This document shows positions 18,009 to 26,633 of a stretch of DNA of 64,000 bases, piece after piece. Below the pieces are notes generated by a model that was not told where the DNA came from, did not search any database, and saw only the letters and a program-made list of their open reading frames with translations. The position numbers were made by a program, and so were the translations under genes. The stretch is from Lyngbya aestuarii BL J. Lineage in GTDB: Bacteria; Cyanobacteriota; Cyanobacteriia; Cyanobacteriales; Microcoleaceae. The DNA lies in contig NZ_AUZM01000021.1 in NCBI RefSeq assembly GCF_000478195.2, positions 1 to 64,000 on the forward strand, given 5' to 3'. The stretch's first letter is position 1, and each line of letters opens with the position of its first letter.

Positions 18009-19046
18009 TTACTTAGAAATAAAATGAACCCAAAAATTACCATCAGGGATACAAAGTCGCCGAATTAATCCATAAGAATAATGTAGATAAGCACCACTTA
18101 AATCGGTACGATATCCCGTAGAAAACCACTCTCCATAGGGATCATGAACAATCAATCCATATTCATCATATCCAACCACGACAACGATATGACCAAAGGA
18201 GGTAAAATAACCGTGAATGACAGAAGGATTTCCTGCCGAAATCCAGTCTAGAACATCTTCAATAATGGCGTATTCTGTAAAATAATCTTGACAGCCATAA
18301 TCTCTAACAATTCGGGCTAAATCATAGGGATTGTGACGACTGTAGCCTCGGTCGAGTGCATACTCATACAGTTCATCTTCAAACTGTCCATAACTGAGCC
18401 GTCTGGATGCTTTTAAATACTCCAAACACATGGCAATTGAAGTCACATTACAGGCACCCGTCGGATTAAACCAATTATCAAGTTGATAACGATAGGGAAA
18501 ATTATTGATTCGATAACTTGTGGGTAAACGCTTAGGATAAACTAACTTATCCTCTTCATAAATTTCGGCATGAGGCCCCCAAATATATAACATCGAATAT
18601 CCACCGAAGCTTTCACTGCGAAGTGCAACTCTCAAATGTCCTCGAATCGGATCATGAGCCAAAATCGCAAACTCTTGACCTCCGGCTAGGGGAAATTTTT
18701 CGGAGTCGCTTAACTGAGAAGAAGCAATCGGTTTTACCTTGAAAACCGTACTTTTAACGGTTCTTAGAATGGGAGTAGGAATGGGAATATCTGCGAGTTT
18801 TGTTTCAATTAACTTCTCAGCAGTGATCGCACCTAAAAATCCCGGTTCACCACATTTCATTAACTTTTGAAACCGATGCAGGGCTGCCGTTGACTTCGGG
18901 CCAAATATTCCATCGGCAGGGGGATCAAGGAGTCCCAAATCAATCAGGCGAATCTGAATCTGACGACTCAGTTCGGGGTCAGCATCAATTTTCTTGACAT
19001 CATACTTGATATCTGTTCCCAGAAAGTCTTGTAATCTCATGCTCAC
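18009..19046 (-). CDS. Peptidoglycan-binding domain plus C39-like cysteine peptidase fold
   Basis: The 345-residue protein joins a PG_binding_1 type repeat (about residues 25-80, with PADGIFGPKSTAALHRFQ) to a C-terminal papain-like Peptidase_C39_2 domain. The likely catalytic residues are Cys199 in PTGACNVTS, His286 in SFGHIVVVVGY and Asp302 in VHDPYG. Between them lies a domain of unknown type (about 100-180). No signal peptide or transmembrane helix is visible. Wall binding plus a cysteine peptidase fold would suggest a wall hydrolase or peptide-cleaving enzyme, yet export is unexplained. The gene stands alone on the minus strand. Confidence 0.75.
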   Translation of the reverse strand: MSMRLQDFLGTDIKYDVKKIDADPELSRQIQIRLIDLGLLDPPADGIFGPKSTAALHRFQKLMKCGEPGFLGAITAEKLIETKLADIPIPTPILRTVKSTVFKVKPIASSQLSDSEKFPLAGGQEFAILAHDPIRGHLRVALRSESFGGYSMLYIWGPHAEIYEEDKLVYPKRLPTSYRINNFPYRYQLDNWFNPTGACNVTSIAMCLEYLKASRRLSYGQFEDELYEYALDRGYSRHNPYDLARIVRDYGCQDYFTEYAIIEDVLDWISAGNPSVIHGYFTSFGHIVVVVGYDEYGLIVHDPYGEWFSTGYRTDLSGAYLHYSYGLIRRLCIPDGNFWVHFISK

Positions 19047-19231
19047 TTACTTAAATTAATCGCGGTTGTAGGGAGAGGAAAGTCATGGTAATTTTACCGA
19101 TATTATCAGCTTTGATGACGACTATTGACAAAGATAACCGGATTTTATACCCGATTTGTCTGTCCACTCGCTGCAATCTCCCGACTCATCCGGTATAGCA
19201 GATAATTTAACTGTGAGAAAATTCAAGATTT

Positions 19232-19266
19232 CAAAAAAAACTAAAAGCCTACACAGCGGGTAGGCT
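19232..19266 (-). terminator. Rho-independent terminator of the PSRP-3 gene
   Basis: Read on the minus strand, AGCCTAC and GTAGGCT form a perfect 7-bp stem (19260-19266 with 19246-19252) over a 7-base loop, followed by TTTTAGTTTTTTTT. It lies about 50 bp after the stop of the PSRP-3 gene. Confidence 0.8.
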
Positions 19267-19317
19267 CAAGTTCAAGGGGCAAGTTCATCGAATCGAAAAT
19301 CAAACCGACTGAACTAT

Positions 19318-19635
19318 TCAGCTACTTCCTGTAAAGATGACTTCAGGAAACTTCGCCTGAGCTTCTGGTAGCGGACGCCCTCTGCCTTCTTCTTGCCAAT
19401 AGTTGATCACTTCGGTTGCTTTGTTGAGCAACTCAACCCGCTCAATATCTGAAATCCAACGTTTAGATTCCATTTCAGTTTTGAGCTGTTCCCAGGCATC
19501 ATTTCTTGGCCAGAAAAAGTAAGAGGTTAAAGGGCTAGAACCTTTGCCCACAATTTGGTCTACGGCTAATGCTACGTTGTCGTCGAGCCACAAAACCTTG
19601 AGTACAAATCGATCCTGCGATACTTCTGTTTCCAT
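19318..19635 (-). CDS. Ribosomal protein PSRP-3 / Ycf65
   Basis: This is the small cyanobacterial/plastid-specific 30S subunit protein (Ycf65, also called cS23). The family core [18 protein letters not shown] and [18 protein letters not shown] is intact, and the C-terminus ends in AKFPEVIF. The long form starts with TTG at 19641; the ATG at 19635 (105 residues) is more likely. It has its own terminator downstream and is divergent from the HAD gene. Confidence 0.93.
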   Translation of the reverse strand: METEVSQDRFVLKVLWLDDNVALAVDQIVGKGSSPLTSYFFWPRNDAWEQLKTEMESKRWISDIERVELLNKATEVINYWQEEGRGRPLPEAQAKFPEVIFTGSS

Positions 19636-19728
19636 CGGCAATTTTAAAAAATATTACAACCTACTACTCTATCACAGTATTCGACTTCTGTGCTATTGAG
19701 TGGATAGTTCATTCTTCAACTGAGATCG

Positions 19729-20553
19729 ATGAAAGCCATTGCAATTTTTGATATTGACGGTGTAATTCGGGACGTGGGGGGTTCCTATCGACGGGCGATC
19801 GCTGACACTGTAGAACATTTTACTCAAAATGCCTATCGTCCCACTCTCCAAGACATCGACAAACTCAAGTCTGAGGGCATTTGGAATAATGATTGGGAAG
19901 CGTCTCGGGAGCTAATCTATCGGTATTTTGAACATCAACCCAATTCCATCCCTTCCCCTGATTCAACGGAGTCTGCGGTGAGTGTAGGCTTGTCTCGTAA
20001 CCCGATTGATCTCAACTATGATGATTTAATTGCATTTTTTCAATCTCGTTATCGAGGGCCTGATCCTAACCACTGGACAGGCTATATTTGCTCAGAACCG
20101 TTGCTGTGTGAACCCACGTATTTTGAACAGTTAACTCAAGCGAATATTGGTTGGGGATTCTTTAGCGGGGCAATGCGGGATGAGGCTTTATATGCGCTGA
20201 CGGGGAAGTTAGGGTTGGTTTCACCTGTGTTAGTGGCGATGGAGGATGCACCGGGAAAACCCGATCCAACCGGACTATTGATGGCAGTTGAACAGCTACA
20301 GCCAGAGAACTCCACAACCATTGTCTATGTCGGTGATACGGTTGGCGATATGTACACCGTTCAACGAGCCTCTGAACAGCAACCTGAGCGGGCTTGGATC
20401 GGTGTGGGAGTGTTACCTCCTCATGTTCAACAAAACTCTCAGCAGGCTCAAGCTTACCGTCAAACCCTGAAAGCCGCAGGTGCAATTCTGGTGATGCCGA
20501 GCGTTGAACAATTAGCTGCTGTTGTGATCGAACAATTGGTTACTGCAAATTAA
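19729..20553 (+). CDS. HAD-superfamily hydrolase, TIGR01548-type
   Basis: The 274 residues start with the HAD nucleophile motif FDIDGVIRD (Asp8 and Asp10). A cap domain with GFFSGAMRDEALYAL and the closing acid motif YVGDTVGDMYTV follow. The overall pattern matches TIGR01548, a HAD subfamily IA group common in cyanobacteria. It is probably a phosphatase; the substrate is unknown. Its 3' end overlaps the convergent TPR gene by 14 bp. Confidence 0.8.
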   Translation: MKAIAIFDIDGVIRDVGGSYRRAIADTVEHFTQNAYRPTLQDIDKLKSEGIWNNDWEASRELIYRYFEHQPNSIPSPDSTESAVSVGLSRNPIDLNYDDLIAFFQSRYRGPDPNHWTGYICSEPLLCEPTYFEQLTQANIGWGFFSGAMRDEALYALTGKLGLVSPVLVAMEDAPGKPDPTGLLMAVEQLQPENSTTIVYVGDTVGDMYTVQRASEQQPERAWIGVGVLPPHVQQNSQQAQAYRQTLKAAGAILVMPSVEQLAAVVIEQLVTAN

Positions 20554-21361
20554 GAAACTTATCCAAGGCATTGACCACTTCAGGCGGCCAACGACGCACT
20601 TGAGTAACCCATTCAAGATCTTTGTACCGCCCATCTAGTCCAATCACCGCAACCCAATTACTTTCAGCTTCTCCGCGTTTGCCTTTTTCCCATAAACACG
20701 CACTTAAAGCGGCTCGCATATCGGCAAAATTCGGATATTTACGAACTAGATTTTTCATCGTGCGAATTGCTTTTTCCGTTTGTCCGTCTTGATAGAGTGC
20801 TAAGGCATAATTTGCCCGAGCAAAGGCATAATTGGGATCAAGTTCTGCTGCGGTTTCATAGTCAATAATGGCGGCTTTCCAATTCCCTAAACCCGCTTCA
20901 GCATTGCCTCGGTTGTTGTAGGCAACGGCATCTTCGCCGGAGAGTTCTAATACATGATTGTAGTCTGCGATCGCCGACGCCCAACGTTCTAAGCGCTCAT
21001 AAGCGACGCCTCGGTTTAAATAGGGATCAGGAGCATTGGGAGCGAGTTCTATGGCTTTATTGTAGTCAGAAAGGGCTGCTTCTATCTTATTTTGACTCAC
21101 ACGAACATTACCCCGATTACTCCACATTGCAGCGTTATCGGGGTACTGTTTAATAATCTGAGTCCAGTAGGTTTCGGCTTCAGCAAATTTTCCGGTTGTT
21201 GTCGCATCAAAGGCTTGGTTGAGAAGGTTCTCGACGTCTTGAACAACTGGTGTTGATTCTGCTAAAGTCTCAGAAGCGGCAAAGGCAGGATTTGAATATC
21301 CTCCCAATGTGTAAAGGCTGAAAACAATCAAAGTGACAATAATCGAGATCAATTGCATCAT
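20540..21361 (-). CDS. TPR-repeat protein with signal peptide
   Basis: The 273-residue protein opens with a hydrophobic signal segment ending near AFA|AS (about residue 28). Four to five tetratricopeptide repeats follow (for example AAMWSNRGNVRVSQNKIEAA, PDPYLNRGVAYERLERWASA, AVAYNNRGNAEAGLGNWKAA). TPR arrays are protein-docking scaffolds, here most likely in the periplasm or thylakoid lumen. Related cyanobacterial TPR proteins are often annotated the same way without a defined role. It overlaps the preceding convergent gene by 14 bp. Confidence 0.85.
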   Translation of the reverse strand: MMQLISIIVTLIVFSLYTLGGYSNPAFAASETLAESTPVVQDVENLLNQAFDATTTGKFAEAETYWTQIIKQYPDNAAMWSNRGNVRVSQNKIEAALSDYNKAIELAPNAPDPYLNRGVAYERLERWASAIADYNHVLELSGEDAVAYNNRGNAEAGLGNWKAAIIDYETAAELDPNYAFARANYALALYQDGQTEKAIRTMKNLVRKYPNFADMRAALSACLWEKGKRGEAESNWVAVIGLDGRYKDLEWVTQVRRWPPEVVNALDKFLNLQ

Positions 21362-21465
21362 TTGAGTGAACCGATAACGGTGATTAGTGTTTAATTCTAA
21401 TCGATTACTGTCTCACTTCAAAGAGAATCTTCTTGATTTTGTCTGTTCCTCTCGACGCTTGAAAT

Positions 21466-22395
21466 TTAACTATCTTTCAGAGCGAGTTGTGTAATCGGAG
21501 TGGCTCGGTTAACAATTCTAATTAATTGTAGAGGGGTTGTATAGCGGTTGACGGGAACTCTAGAAATTTGGAAAGGATTTCTGAGGCGGTTGGGTCGAGA
21601 AATAATTCCATCATATAAGTATCCAGTTAAATGATATTTTGGTAAATATTTTTCGACTTTTTGGCTAACTGAACCATAGGGATAGGCAATATGAGCGGCG
21701 ACCCATTTATTGGGGTCTAAATCTGCCGTACATTCTCTAAGTTTTGTTTTAGATTTTTCTAACTCAAGTTCTAGATTTTTGAGATCTAATTTGCTGAGGT
21801 TTTGATGAGCAAACCCATGAGACTGAATATCATAAAATCCTCGTTTGTAGCCATCTCTGAGATCATTACAACTCATGTGAGGAACAAAATATTTGATATT
21901 AACTCCCATATAACCAGGGTTGATAAAGAGAACAATTTTGACTTTTTCTCTGTAGGTTTTTTCGAGATCTTTTAAGATCGGTAAAACATTTTCATGGACT
22001 CCCAAGTAACCATCATCAAAGGTAATCATAATGGGTTTACGATGCAAATATTCAGGCGGGATAGGTTTGGATTTTTGAATAAAGTAAGTAAACAAATCTT
22101 GACTGGTTAAAAACCAATAGTTATTTTCAACTAAGTAGTTTAATACAGTATAAAGTTCTCGTTTACCATAATCGTGATCAAAGGAAAGGGGTTTAATCTT
22201 TGTCTGTTTTGCGATTTCAAAGTCAATAATATTATGAAAACCGAGGATGGGAACCCGAATTGAGGGTGTTACGGCTGATTTTGTCGCACCTGAAAGACTT
22301 AAACCCAAAACAAACATTAGTAACAAACAGATTAATCTATTTTTGATCAGGGTAGAAAACTTGAGGGGTAGATACTTTTTAAGCCAGTTTATCAT
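21466..22395 (-). CDS. Polysaccharide deacetylase family protein (NodB domain)
   Basis: The 309-residue protein has an N-terminal membrane anchor or signal (about 20-38) and a NodB homology domain. The metal/catalytic motifs are TFDDGY (125-130) and SHGFAHQNL (His193 and His197). The family removes N- or O-acetyl groups from polysaccharides such as peptidoglycan, chitin or exopolysaccharide in the envelope. It lies between the TPR gene and an ArnT-like glycosyltransferase, all minus strand, which fits an envelope-polysaccharide neighbourhood. The substrate is not known. Confidence 0.87.
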   Translation of the reverse strand: MINWLKKYLPLKFSTLIKNRLICLLLMFVLGLSLSGATKSAVTPSIRVPILGFHNIIDFEIAKQTKIKPLSFDHDYGKRELYTVLNYLVENNYWFLTSQDLFTYFIQKSKPIPPEYLHRKPIMITFDDGYLGVHENVLPILKDLEKTYREKVKIVLFINPGYMGVNIKYFVPHMSCNDLRDGYKRGFYDIQSHGFAHQNLSKLDLKNLELELEKSKTKLRECTADLDPNKWVAAHIAYPYGSVSQKVEKYLPKYHLTGYLYDGIISRPNRLRNPFQISRVPVNRYTTPLQLIRIVNRATPITQLALKDS

Positions 22396-22562
22396 CTTAC
22401 ATAAATCTTCACTCCTGATACCGTATCGTTGGATCTTACAGGAGGATTATTTCACAATCCGAATAATTTGTCATCTTTTAAGCTTAGTTTAGAGTTGGCT
22501 GTTTAATGTCACCTAAAAGATGTTATCCTGAAGCCAAAGTCTCAAAAATAACCCTTGCTCAG

Positions 22563-24464
22563 TTAGTAACGAGGAAGTTGATTTCTATCCCTGCTGAAAA
22601 GGCTGAGTTTAGAGACTCGAATAAGTTGATAAATACCCTCTTGATCAAGTTGCTGGTATTGCGGAACTTGTAACCCTGTCTTTAAAATTTCTTGGGGAGC
22701 AGCTAAGATTAAAATAGTATCGGGTTGAGTCTTTTGAATGCGAGGAGTGCGAAGATAGTCAACAGCATCACTAGGATATTGGAAATATTGTACAGGATTT
22801 TGGGTATAAAAAACTAAACTGGGTTTCTTAAAGCCAATCATCACTAATTCTTCTTGAAAGACTCTTTCTATTCTGACGGTTTCCGCGAGTTGTCGTAGGG
22901 GGTGCTGGCGATGAAGATCAAATAATTGATTAGCGGGAATAATTGCAAAGATCAAAAAAGCGACAAACCCGATTAAATTAACGGTTACAATTCGTTGCGG
23001 TTGTTTTTTCAACCAAAAAAATAATATAAATATAGCCGTCATCATCCAAATTAATGCACTAAATTCGAGTAATCCTGAAGTCTGAAGTTGTTCTCGAAAA
23101 TCAGGAATCTCAGGATCATGTCCTATCCAGTGATAACTCCAAAGAATGAGAAAAGAAATTCCAATAACAAAAACAATATTTAAGCCAAATGAAATAGAAG
23201 TTAATAAATATTTTTTTCGAGACTTAGACTGTAAAAAAAATATCTTTTTGTGTTTGAAAATATCATTCCAAAATAAAGCAGTTAGTAAAGCAGCGGCAGG
23301 CATCAAGGGTAAAATATAACTAGGCAATTTAGTAACAGAAATTGTAAAAAACAAGAAAATACATCCAAACCAAAAGCAGGCAAATAATGATAAATGTTCG
23401 ATTCTATGACGATTTTTCCAATATTTTCGCTTCCAAAAATTAGCTTTAACAATAGCAACGGGTAAATAAACAAACCAAGGTGCAAATCCAATAACAACCA
23501 CAATAAAATAAAAATACCAAGGTGCTGCATGATGATTAACAACTTGAGTAAAGCGTTGAAAATTGTGATAACCAAAGAAAGCGTTAAGATAGGTAAACCC
23601 GTGTTTAGATGTGACTAAAATGTACCAAGGTAAAACAATAACAAAAAAAATGATGCTTCCTAAAAATGGATGAATTTCTCGTAAAACTTTCTGAGTATTT
23701 CCGAGATAGAGCGTAAATGATCCAATAATAAAAACAGGTAAAACAAAACCAATCGGCCCTTTAGTTAAAACAGCCAAAGCCAGAAAAATATAAAACGCTA
23801 AATACCAAGGTGAGATTCTTTGATTAGATTTTTGATCAGATTTAATAGACTGAGGTTCAGCATAGCCCCGAAAAAACGCAAATAAAGCCGAACCCATACA
23901 GGCATTTAATAACATATCCGAAACACCAATTCTAGCCCAAGTAATAGTTTCGGGATTCAATGCAATTAAAGTGGCACCGATCCAAGGTAAAGGATGAAAG
24001 AGAATATTGGGTTGAATTAAATTTGGAGAAATTCGGGAATTAATCTTGATATTTTTGACATAAAATAGTAAAATATAAAAACAAAAAACAGTTAGAAAAA
24101 AAGCAGCGATCGCAGAAGGAAGACGCACACCCCACTCATTCACCCCAACAATCCGATAAGCGATCGCCATCAACCAATAGATCAAAGGGGGCTTATCAAA
24201 GCGAGGTACTTCATTAAAGACAGGCGTGATCCAATCTCCCGTGATCAACATTTGACGGGCGGCTTCGGCAAACAGAGGTTCTGTCTCATCGACTAAACCT
24301 GTGTTCCCCAAATTCCAGAAAAAAGCAATCCAACCGATTAAACTTAACCCACTAATCGCCAGCAGACCCCTAAACAGAAAAGACTTGAATTGAGATGGAA
24401 ATTTAGAGGTGAACACAAGTTTAGACTTCAGTTTCATCCCGTCGTTTGTTGATGAATTCGCCAC
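22563..24464 (-). CDS. ArnT/PMT-family glycosyltransferase, integral membrane
   Basis: The 633 residues have about ten to twelve transmembrane segments. The first periplasmic loop shows the GT83/PMT signature: DETEPLFAEAARQML with the conserved acidic residues, then FDKPPLIYWLMA. Such enzymes transfer a sugar from a polyprenyl-phosphate donor (for ArnT, undecaprenyl-phosphate aminoarabinose) to lipid A, glycans or proteins on the outer face of the inner membrane. Acceptor and sugar are unknown here. It is followed by the deacetylase gene in the same direction, 167 bp away. Confidence 0.87.
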   Translation of the reverse strand: MANSSTNDGMKLKSKLVFTSKFPSQFKSFLFRGLLAISGLSLIGWIAFFWNLGNTGLVDETEPLFAEAARQMLITGDWITPVFNEVPRFDKPPLIYWLMAIAYRIVGVNEWGVRLPSAIAAFFLTVFCFYILLFYVKNIKINSRISPNLIQPNILFHPLPWIGATLIALNPETITWARIGVSDMLLNACMGSALFAFFRGYAEPQSIKSDQKSNQRISPWYLAFYIFLALAVLTKGPIGFVLPVFIIGSFTLYLGNTQKVLREIHPFLGSIIFFVIVLPWYILVTSKHGFTYLNAFFGYHNFQRFTQVVNHHAAPWYFYFIVVVIGFAPWFVYLPVAIVKANFWKRKYWKNRHRIEHLSLFACFWFGCIFLFFTISVTKLPSYILPLMPAAALLTALFWNDIFKHKKIFFLQSKSRKKYLLTSISFGLNIVFVIGISFLILWSYHWIGHDPEIPDFREQLQTSGLLEFSALIWMMTAIFILFFWLKKQPQRIVTVNLIGFVAFLIFAIIPANQLFDLHRQHPLRQLAETVRIERVFQEELVMIGFKKPSLVFYTQNPVQYFQYPSDAVDYLRTPRIQKTQPDTILILAAPQEILKTGLQVPQYQQLDQEGIYQLIRVSKLSLFSRDRNQLPRY

Positions 24465-24580
24465 AACTTATAGATTGTATTGCCAATGGGGTTCATTAGC
24501 AGACAATGTTCGGGAAATGGGGTGATAGGGACAGATGAAGTCATCTTTCTGACCTGTCTCCTGTCTCTTGTCATCTGTTT

Positions 24581-25135
24581 CTAGGGTTGGACAAATAACT
24601 GCCATTCCTCAACTTGAGAATTCCACGTGGGTGAGGCTGTTTTCCCAACAATATAAGGCCCCCAGTATCGCCGAGAACCATCTTGTGCAAAGACAATCAA
24701 GATATCTCCCGGTTGCAACGTTAAATCGGTATCTGGAAGCGATAACATCAGTCCATTGACACTTCCTTCTTGAGGGGCAAAATCCCAGTGAACAGGTTCA
24801 GAAGTTGGGGATCGCGATCGCCATGCTATTCTGACGGGATGATTACTCTGGTTACTGACCCGAAAAGCAGCTTCTTGTCCCCTAGAAACAGGCTCAGAAC
24901 TGGGCTTTAATCTATTTTCTGGTGTTGCATTTTCCGTTAAACTCGGAGTCGGAGTCGGATTCGGTGTAGAATCAGGGATTGTAGAAGGAATAAAAACAGG
25001 TACATTGTCGGGATCAAGTGATTGTTCAAATTCTGTTGAACTGATACAAGTGTTTAACCAAAGTTGCCGGAAGCCTAAACTCAAAACGATAATCGCCCCG
25101 GCAACCCAAATTCCAGGGTAAGGTCTAAATTTCAT
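24581..25135 (-). CDS. Conserved hypothetical protein with one membrane anchor
   Basis: The protein has 184 residues. Residues 9-27 (IWVAGAIIVLSLGFRQLWL) form a single membrane helix. A Pro/Thr/Ser-rich linker (about 48-75) leads to a C-terminal beta-rich domain (about 90-180), with AFRVSNQSNHPVRIAWRS and RYWGPYIVGK as notable segments. I do not recognise the family. Topology suggests a periplasmic domain tethered to the membrane. It is divergent from Ycf20, only 48 bp between the starts, so both promoters overlap the partner gene. Confidence 0.65.
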   Translation of the reverse strand: MKFRPYPGIWVAGAIIVLSLGFRQLWLNTCISSTEFEQSLDPDNVPVFIPSTIPDSTPNPTPTPSLTENATPENRLKPSSEPVSRGQEAAFRVSNQSNHPVRIAWRSRSPTSEPVHWDFAPQEGSVNGLMLSLPDTDLTLQPGDILIVFAQDGSRRYWGPYIVGKTASPTWNSQVEEWQLFVQP

Positions 25136-25183
25136 GGTCTTTTTTGTTGAGCGTCTAATTCGATTAATTTCACAAGTTGTTCT

Positions 25184-25516
25184 ATGCAGAACACTCGTCT
25201 AAACCGATTAACAAATGTTCTCAGTGAGCGACTGGGGCGATGGTTACGCAATCCTTGGCGACGGATCTCACTGCTAACGATTAGTGTGCTATTTGGCTCA
25301 TTCTCCGGTATTGTGATTTCTACGATAGCCGGACAGGAAGCAGAGTGGGATGTAACAGCAGCTTTTCTTTTATTATTGATCACCGAAGGCATTAATTGGC
25401 TAACTTATCGCAGCAAACCCCTCCTTCGCCAACCCCTATGGATTGAGAACCTCAATGCCTTTAAAATTGGTGTAGTCTACAGTTTATTTTTACTCGCGTT
25501 TTTACTCGGTTCCTGA
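25184..25516 (+). CDS. ycf20: Ycf20-like protein (DUF565)
   Basis: The 110-residue protein matches the Ycf20/DUF565 family, found in cyanobacteria and chloroplasts. It has an N-terminal basic stretch (TNVLSERLGRWLRNPWRR), two membrane segments around GSFSGIVISTIAG and TAAFLLLLITEGINWLTY, and the tail LNAFKIGVVYSLFLLAFLLGS. Plant relatives are linked to nonphotochemical quenching and thylakoid function; the biochemical role is not settled. The glycerate kinase gene follows 55 bp downstream and may be co-transcribed. Confidence 0.85.
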   Translation: MQNTRLNRLTNVLSERLGRWLRNPWRRISLLTISVLFGSFSGIVISTIAGQEAEWDVTAAFLLLLITEGINWLTYRSKPLLRQPLWIENLNAFKIGVVYSLFLLAFLLGS

Positions 25517-25570
25517 TGATGTTAACGGTTCTCGGTAAAAAGCAAAGTCTCCCAGTCTCCCTATCCGTCA

Positions 25571-26626
25571 ATGCTTGACAGTTATCCAATTATGATTGAG
25601 ATTCTAGAGGCTTGGGCGAGGGGAAATGAACCCTCAGCCGATGAACTCAAACAGTTAGCAATATTAGAACTCAATGATCGCCTGCGATCAACTGCTTTTG
25701 GAATCACAACCGAAAATGTTGAAACTCTCCTGGAAAAGCGATCGCAATTATTTTGCTCTCTACTTCAACACCACTGTGATTTACCTCAAGTAAAAACGGG
25801 TTTAGAACTGTTGTGGAAATTGTGGCTTCCTTTAGCAACTCAACTCACCCAACATTATCAAAGCTTAAATCGGCCAATTATTCAAGGGGTTCTAGGCGGA
25901 CAGGGTACGGGTAAAACGACTTTAGGTAAAGCTTTAACTGCAATTTTAACATTTCAAGGTTATAAAACTCTCAGTTTATCGATTGATGATCTCTATAAAA
26001 GTTATGCTGATCGAGAACATTTGCGACAGCTTGATCCCCGGTTGATTTGGCGTGGCCCACCCGGAACCCACGATGTGGAAATCGGGTTAAAGGTGTTAGA
26101 TGACTTGCGTCAAGGTCAGACTTCTGTGAGGGTGCCTCAATTTGATAAATCATTGCACAATGGATTAGGCGATCGCATTGAACCACAACTCGTTACCGGG
26201 ATCAATATCGTCTTATTTGAAGGATGGTTTGTGGGTTGTCGTCCCGTTGACAATAGCCGATTTGATCAGGCTCCTGAACCGATTATCACAGAAAGCGATC
26301 GCCAATTTGCTCGGGATATAAATCAGACGTTAAAAGATTATCTCCCGTTGTGGGAATGTTTGGATCGATTAATGGTTCTCAATCCCATTGATTATCGCTT
26401 ATCAAAACAATGGCGTCAACAAGCCGAACAAGAAATGATCAAGAGTGGAAAGTCAGGAATGACGGATGCAGAAATTGAACAGTTTGTAGACTATTTTTGG
26501 AAATCTCTGCATCCAGAACTATTCATTTCGCCGTTAGTTGAAAACCCACATTTAGCAGATCTTGTGGTTAATATAAACGCCGATCATTCAGTCGGTCAAA
26601 TTTATCGGCCTGGGGATTTCATCTAA
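25571..26626 (+). CDS. D-glycerate 3-kinase (plant-type GLYK)
   Basis: The enzyme phosphorylates D-glycerate to 3-phosphoglycerate with ATP, closing the photorespiratory glycolate cycle. The 351 residues show a P-loop GGQGTGKTT at 109-117, SLSIDDLYKSY, and the family signatures RGPPGTHD and VRVPQFDKSLHNG plus FEGWFVGCRP. This is the phosphoribulokinase-like type of cyanobacteria and plants, unlike the unrelated bacterial GlxK. It may start at this ATG or at the ATG seven codons on. It lies tail-to-tail with the ArsM-like gene, 7 bp apart. Confidence 0.9.
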   Translation: MLDSYPIMIEILEAWARGNEPSADELKQLAILELNDRLRSTAFGITTENVETLLEKRSQLFCSLLQHHCDLPQVKTGLELLWKLWLPLATQLTQHYQSLNRPIIQGVLGGQGTGKTTLGKALTAILTFQGYKTLSLSIDDLYKSYADREHLRQLDPRLIWRGPPGTHDVEIGLKVLDDLRQGQTSVRVPQFDKSLHNGLGDRIEPQLVTGINIVLFEGWFVGCRPVDNSRFDQAPEPIITESDRQFARDINQTLKDYLPLWECLDRLMVLNPIDYRLSKQWRQQAEQEMIKSGKSGMTDAEIEQFVDYFWKSLHPELFISPLVENPHLADLVVNINADHSVGQIYRPGDFI

Positions 26627-26633
26627 CAAGATT

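Noticed and set aside
24531-24578. Terminator after the 184-residue protein gene
   Set aside because: ACAGATGA/TCATCTGT is an 8-bp stem with a 32-base loop inside CTGTCTC-type simple sequence and has no T-run.
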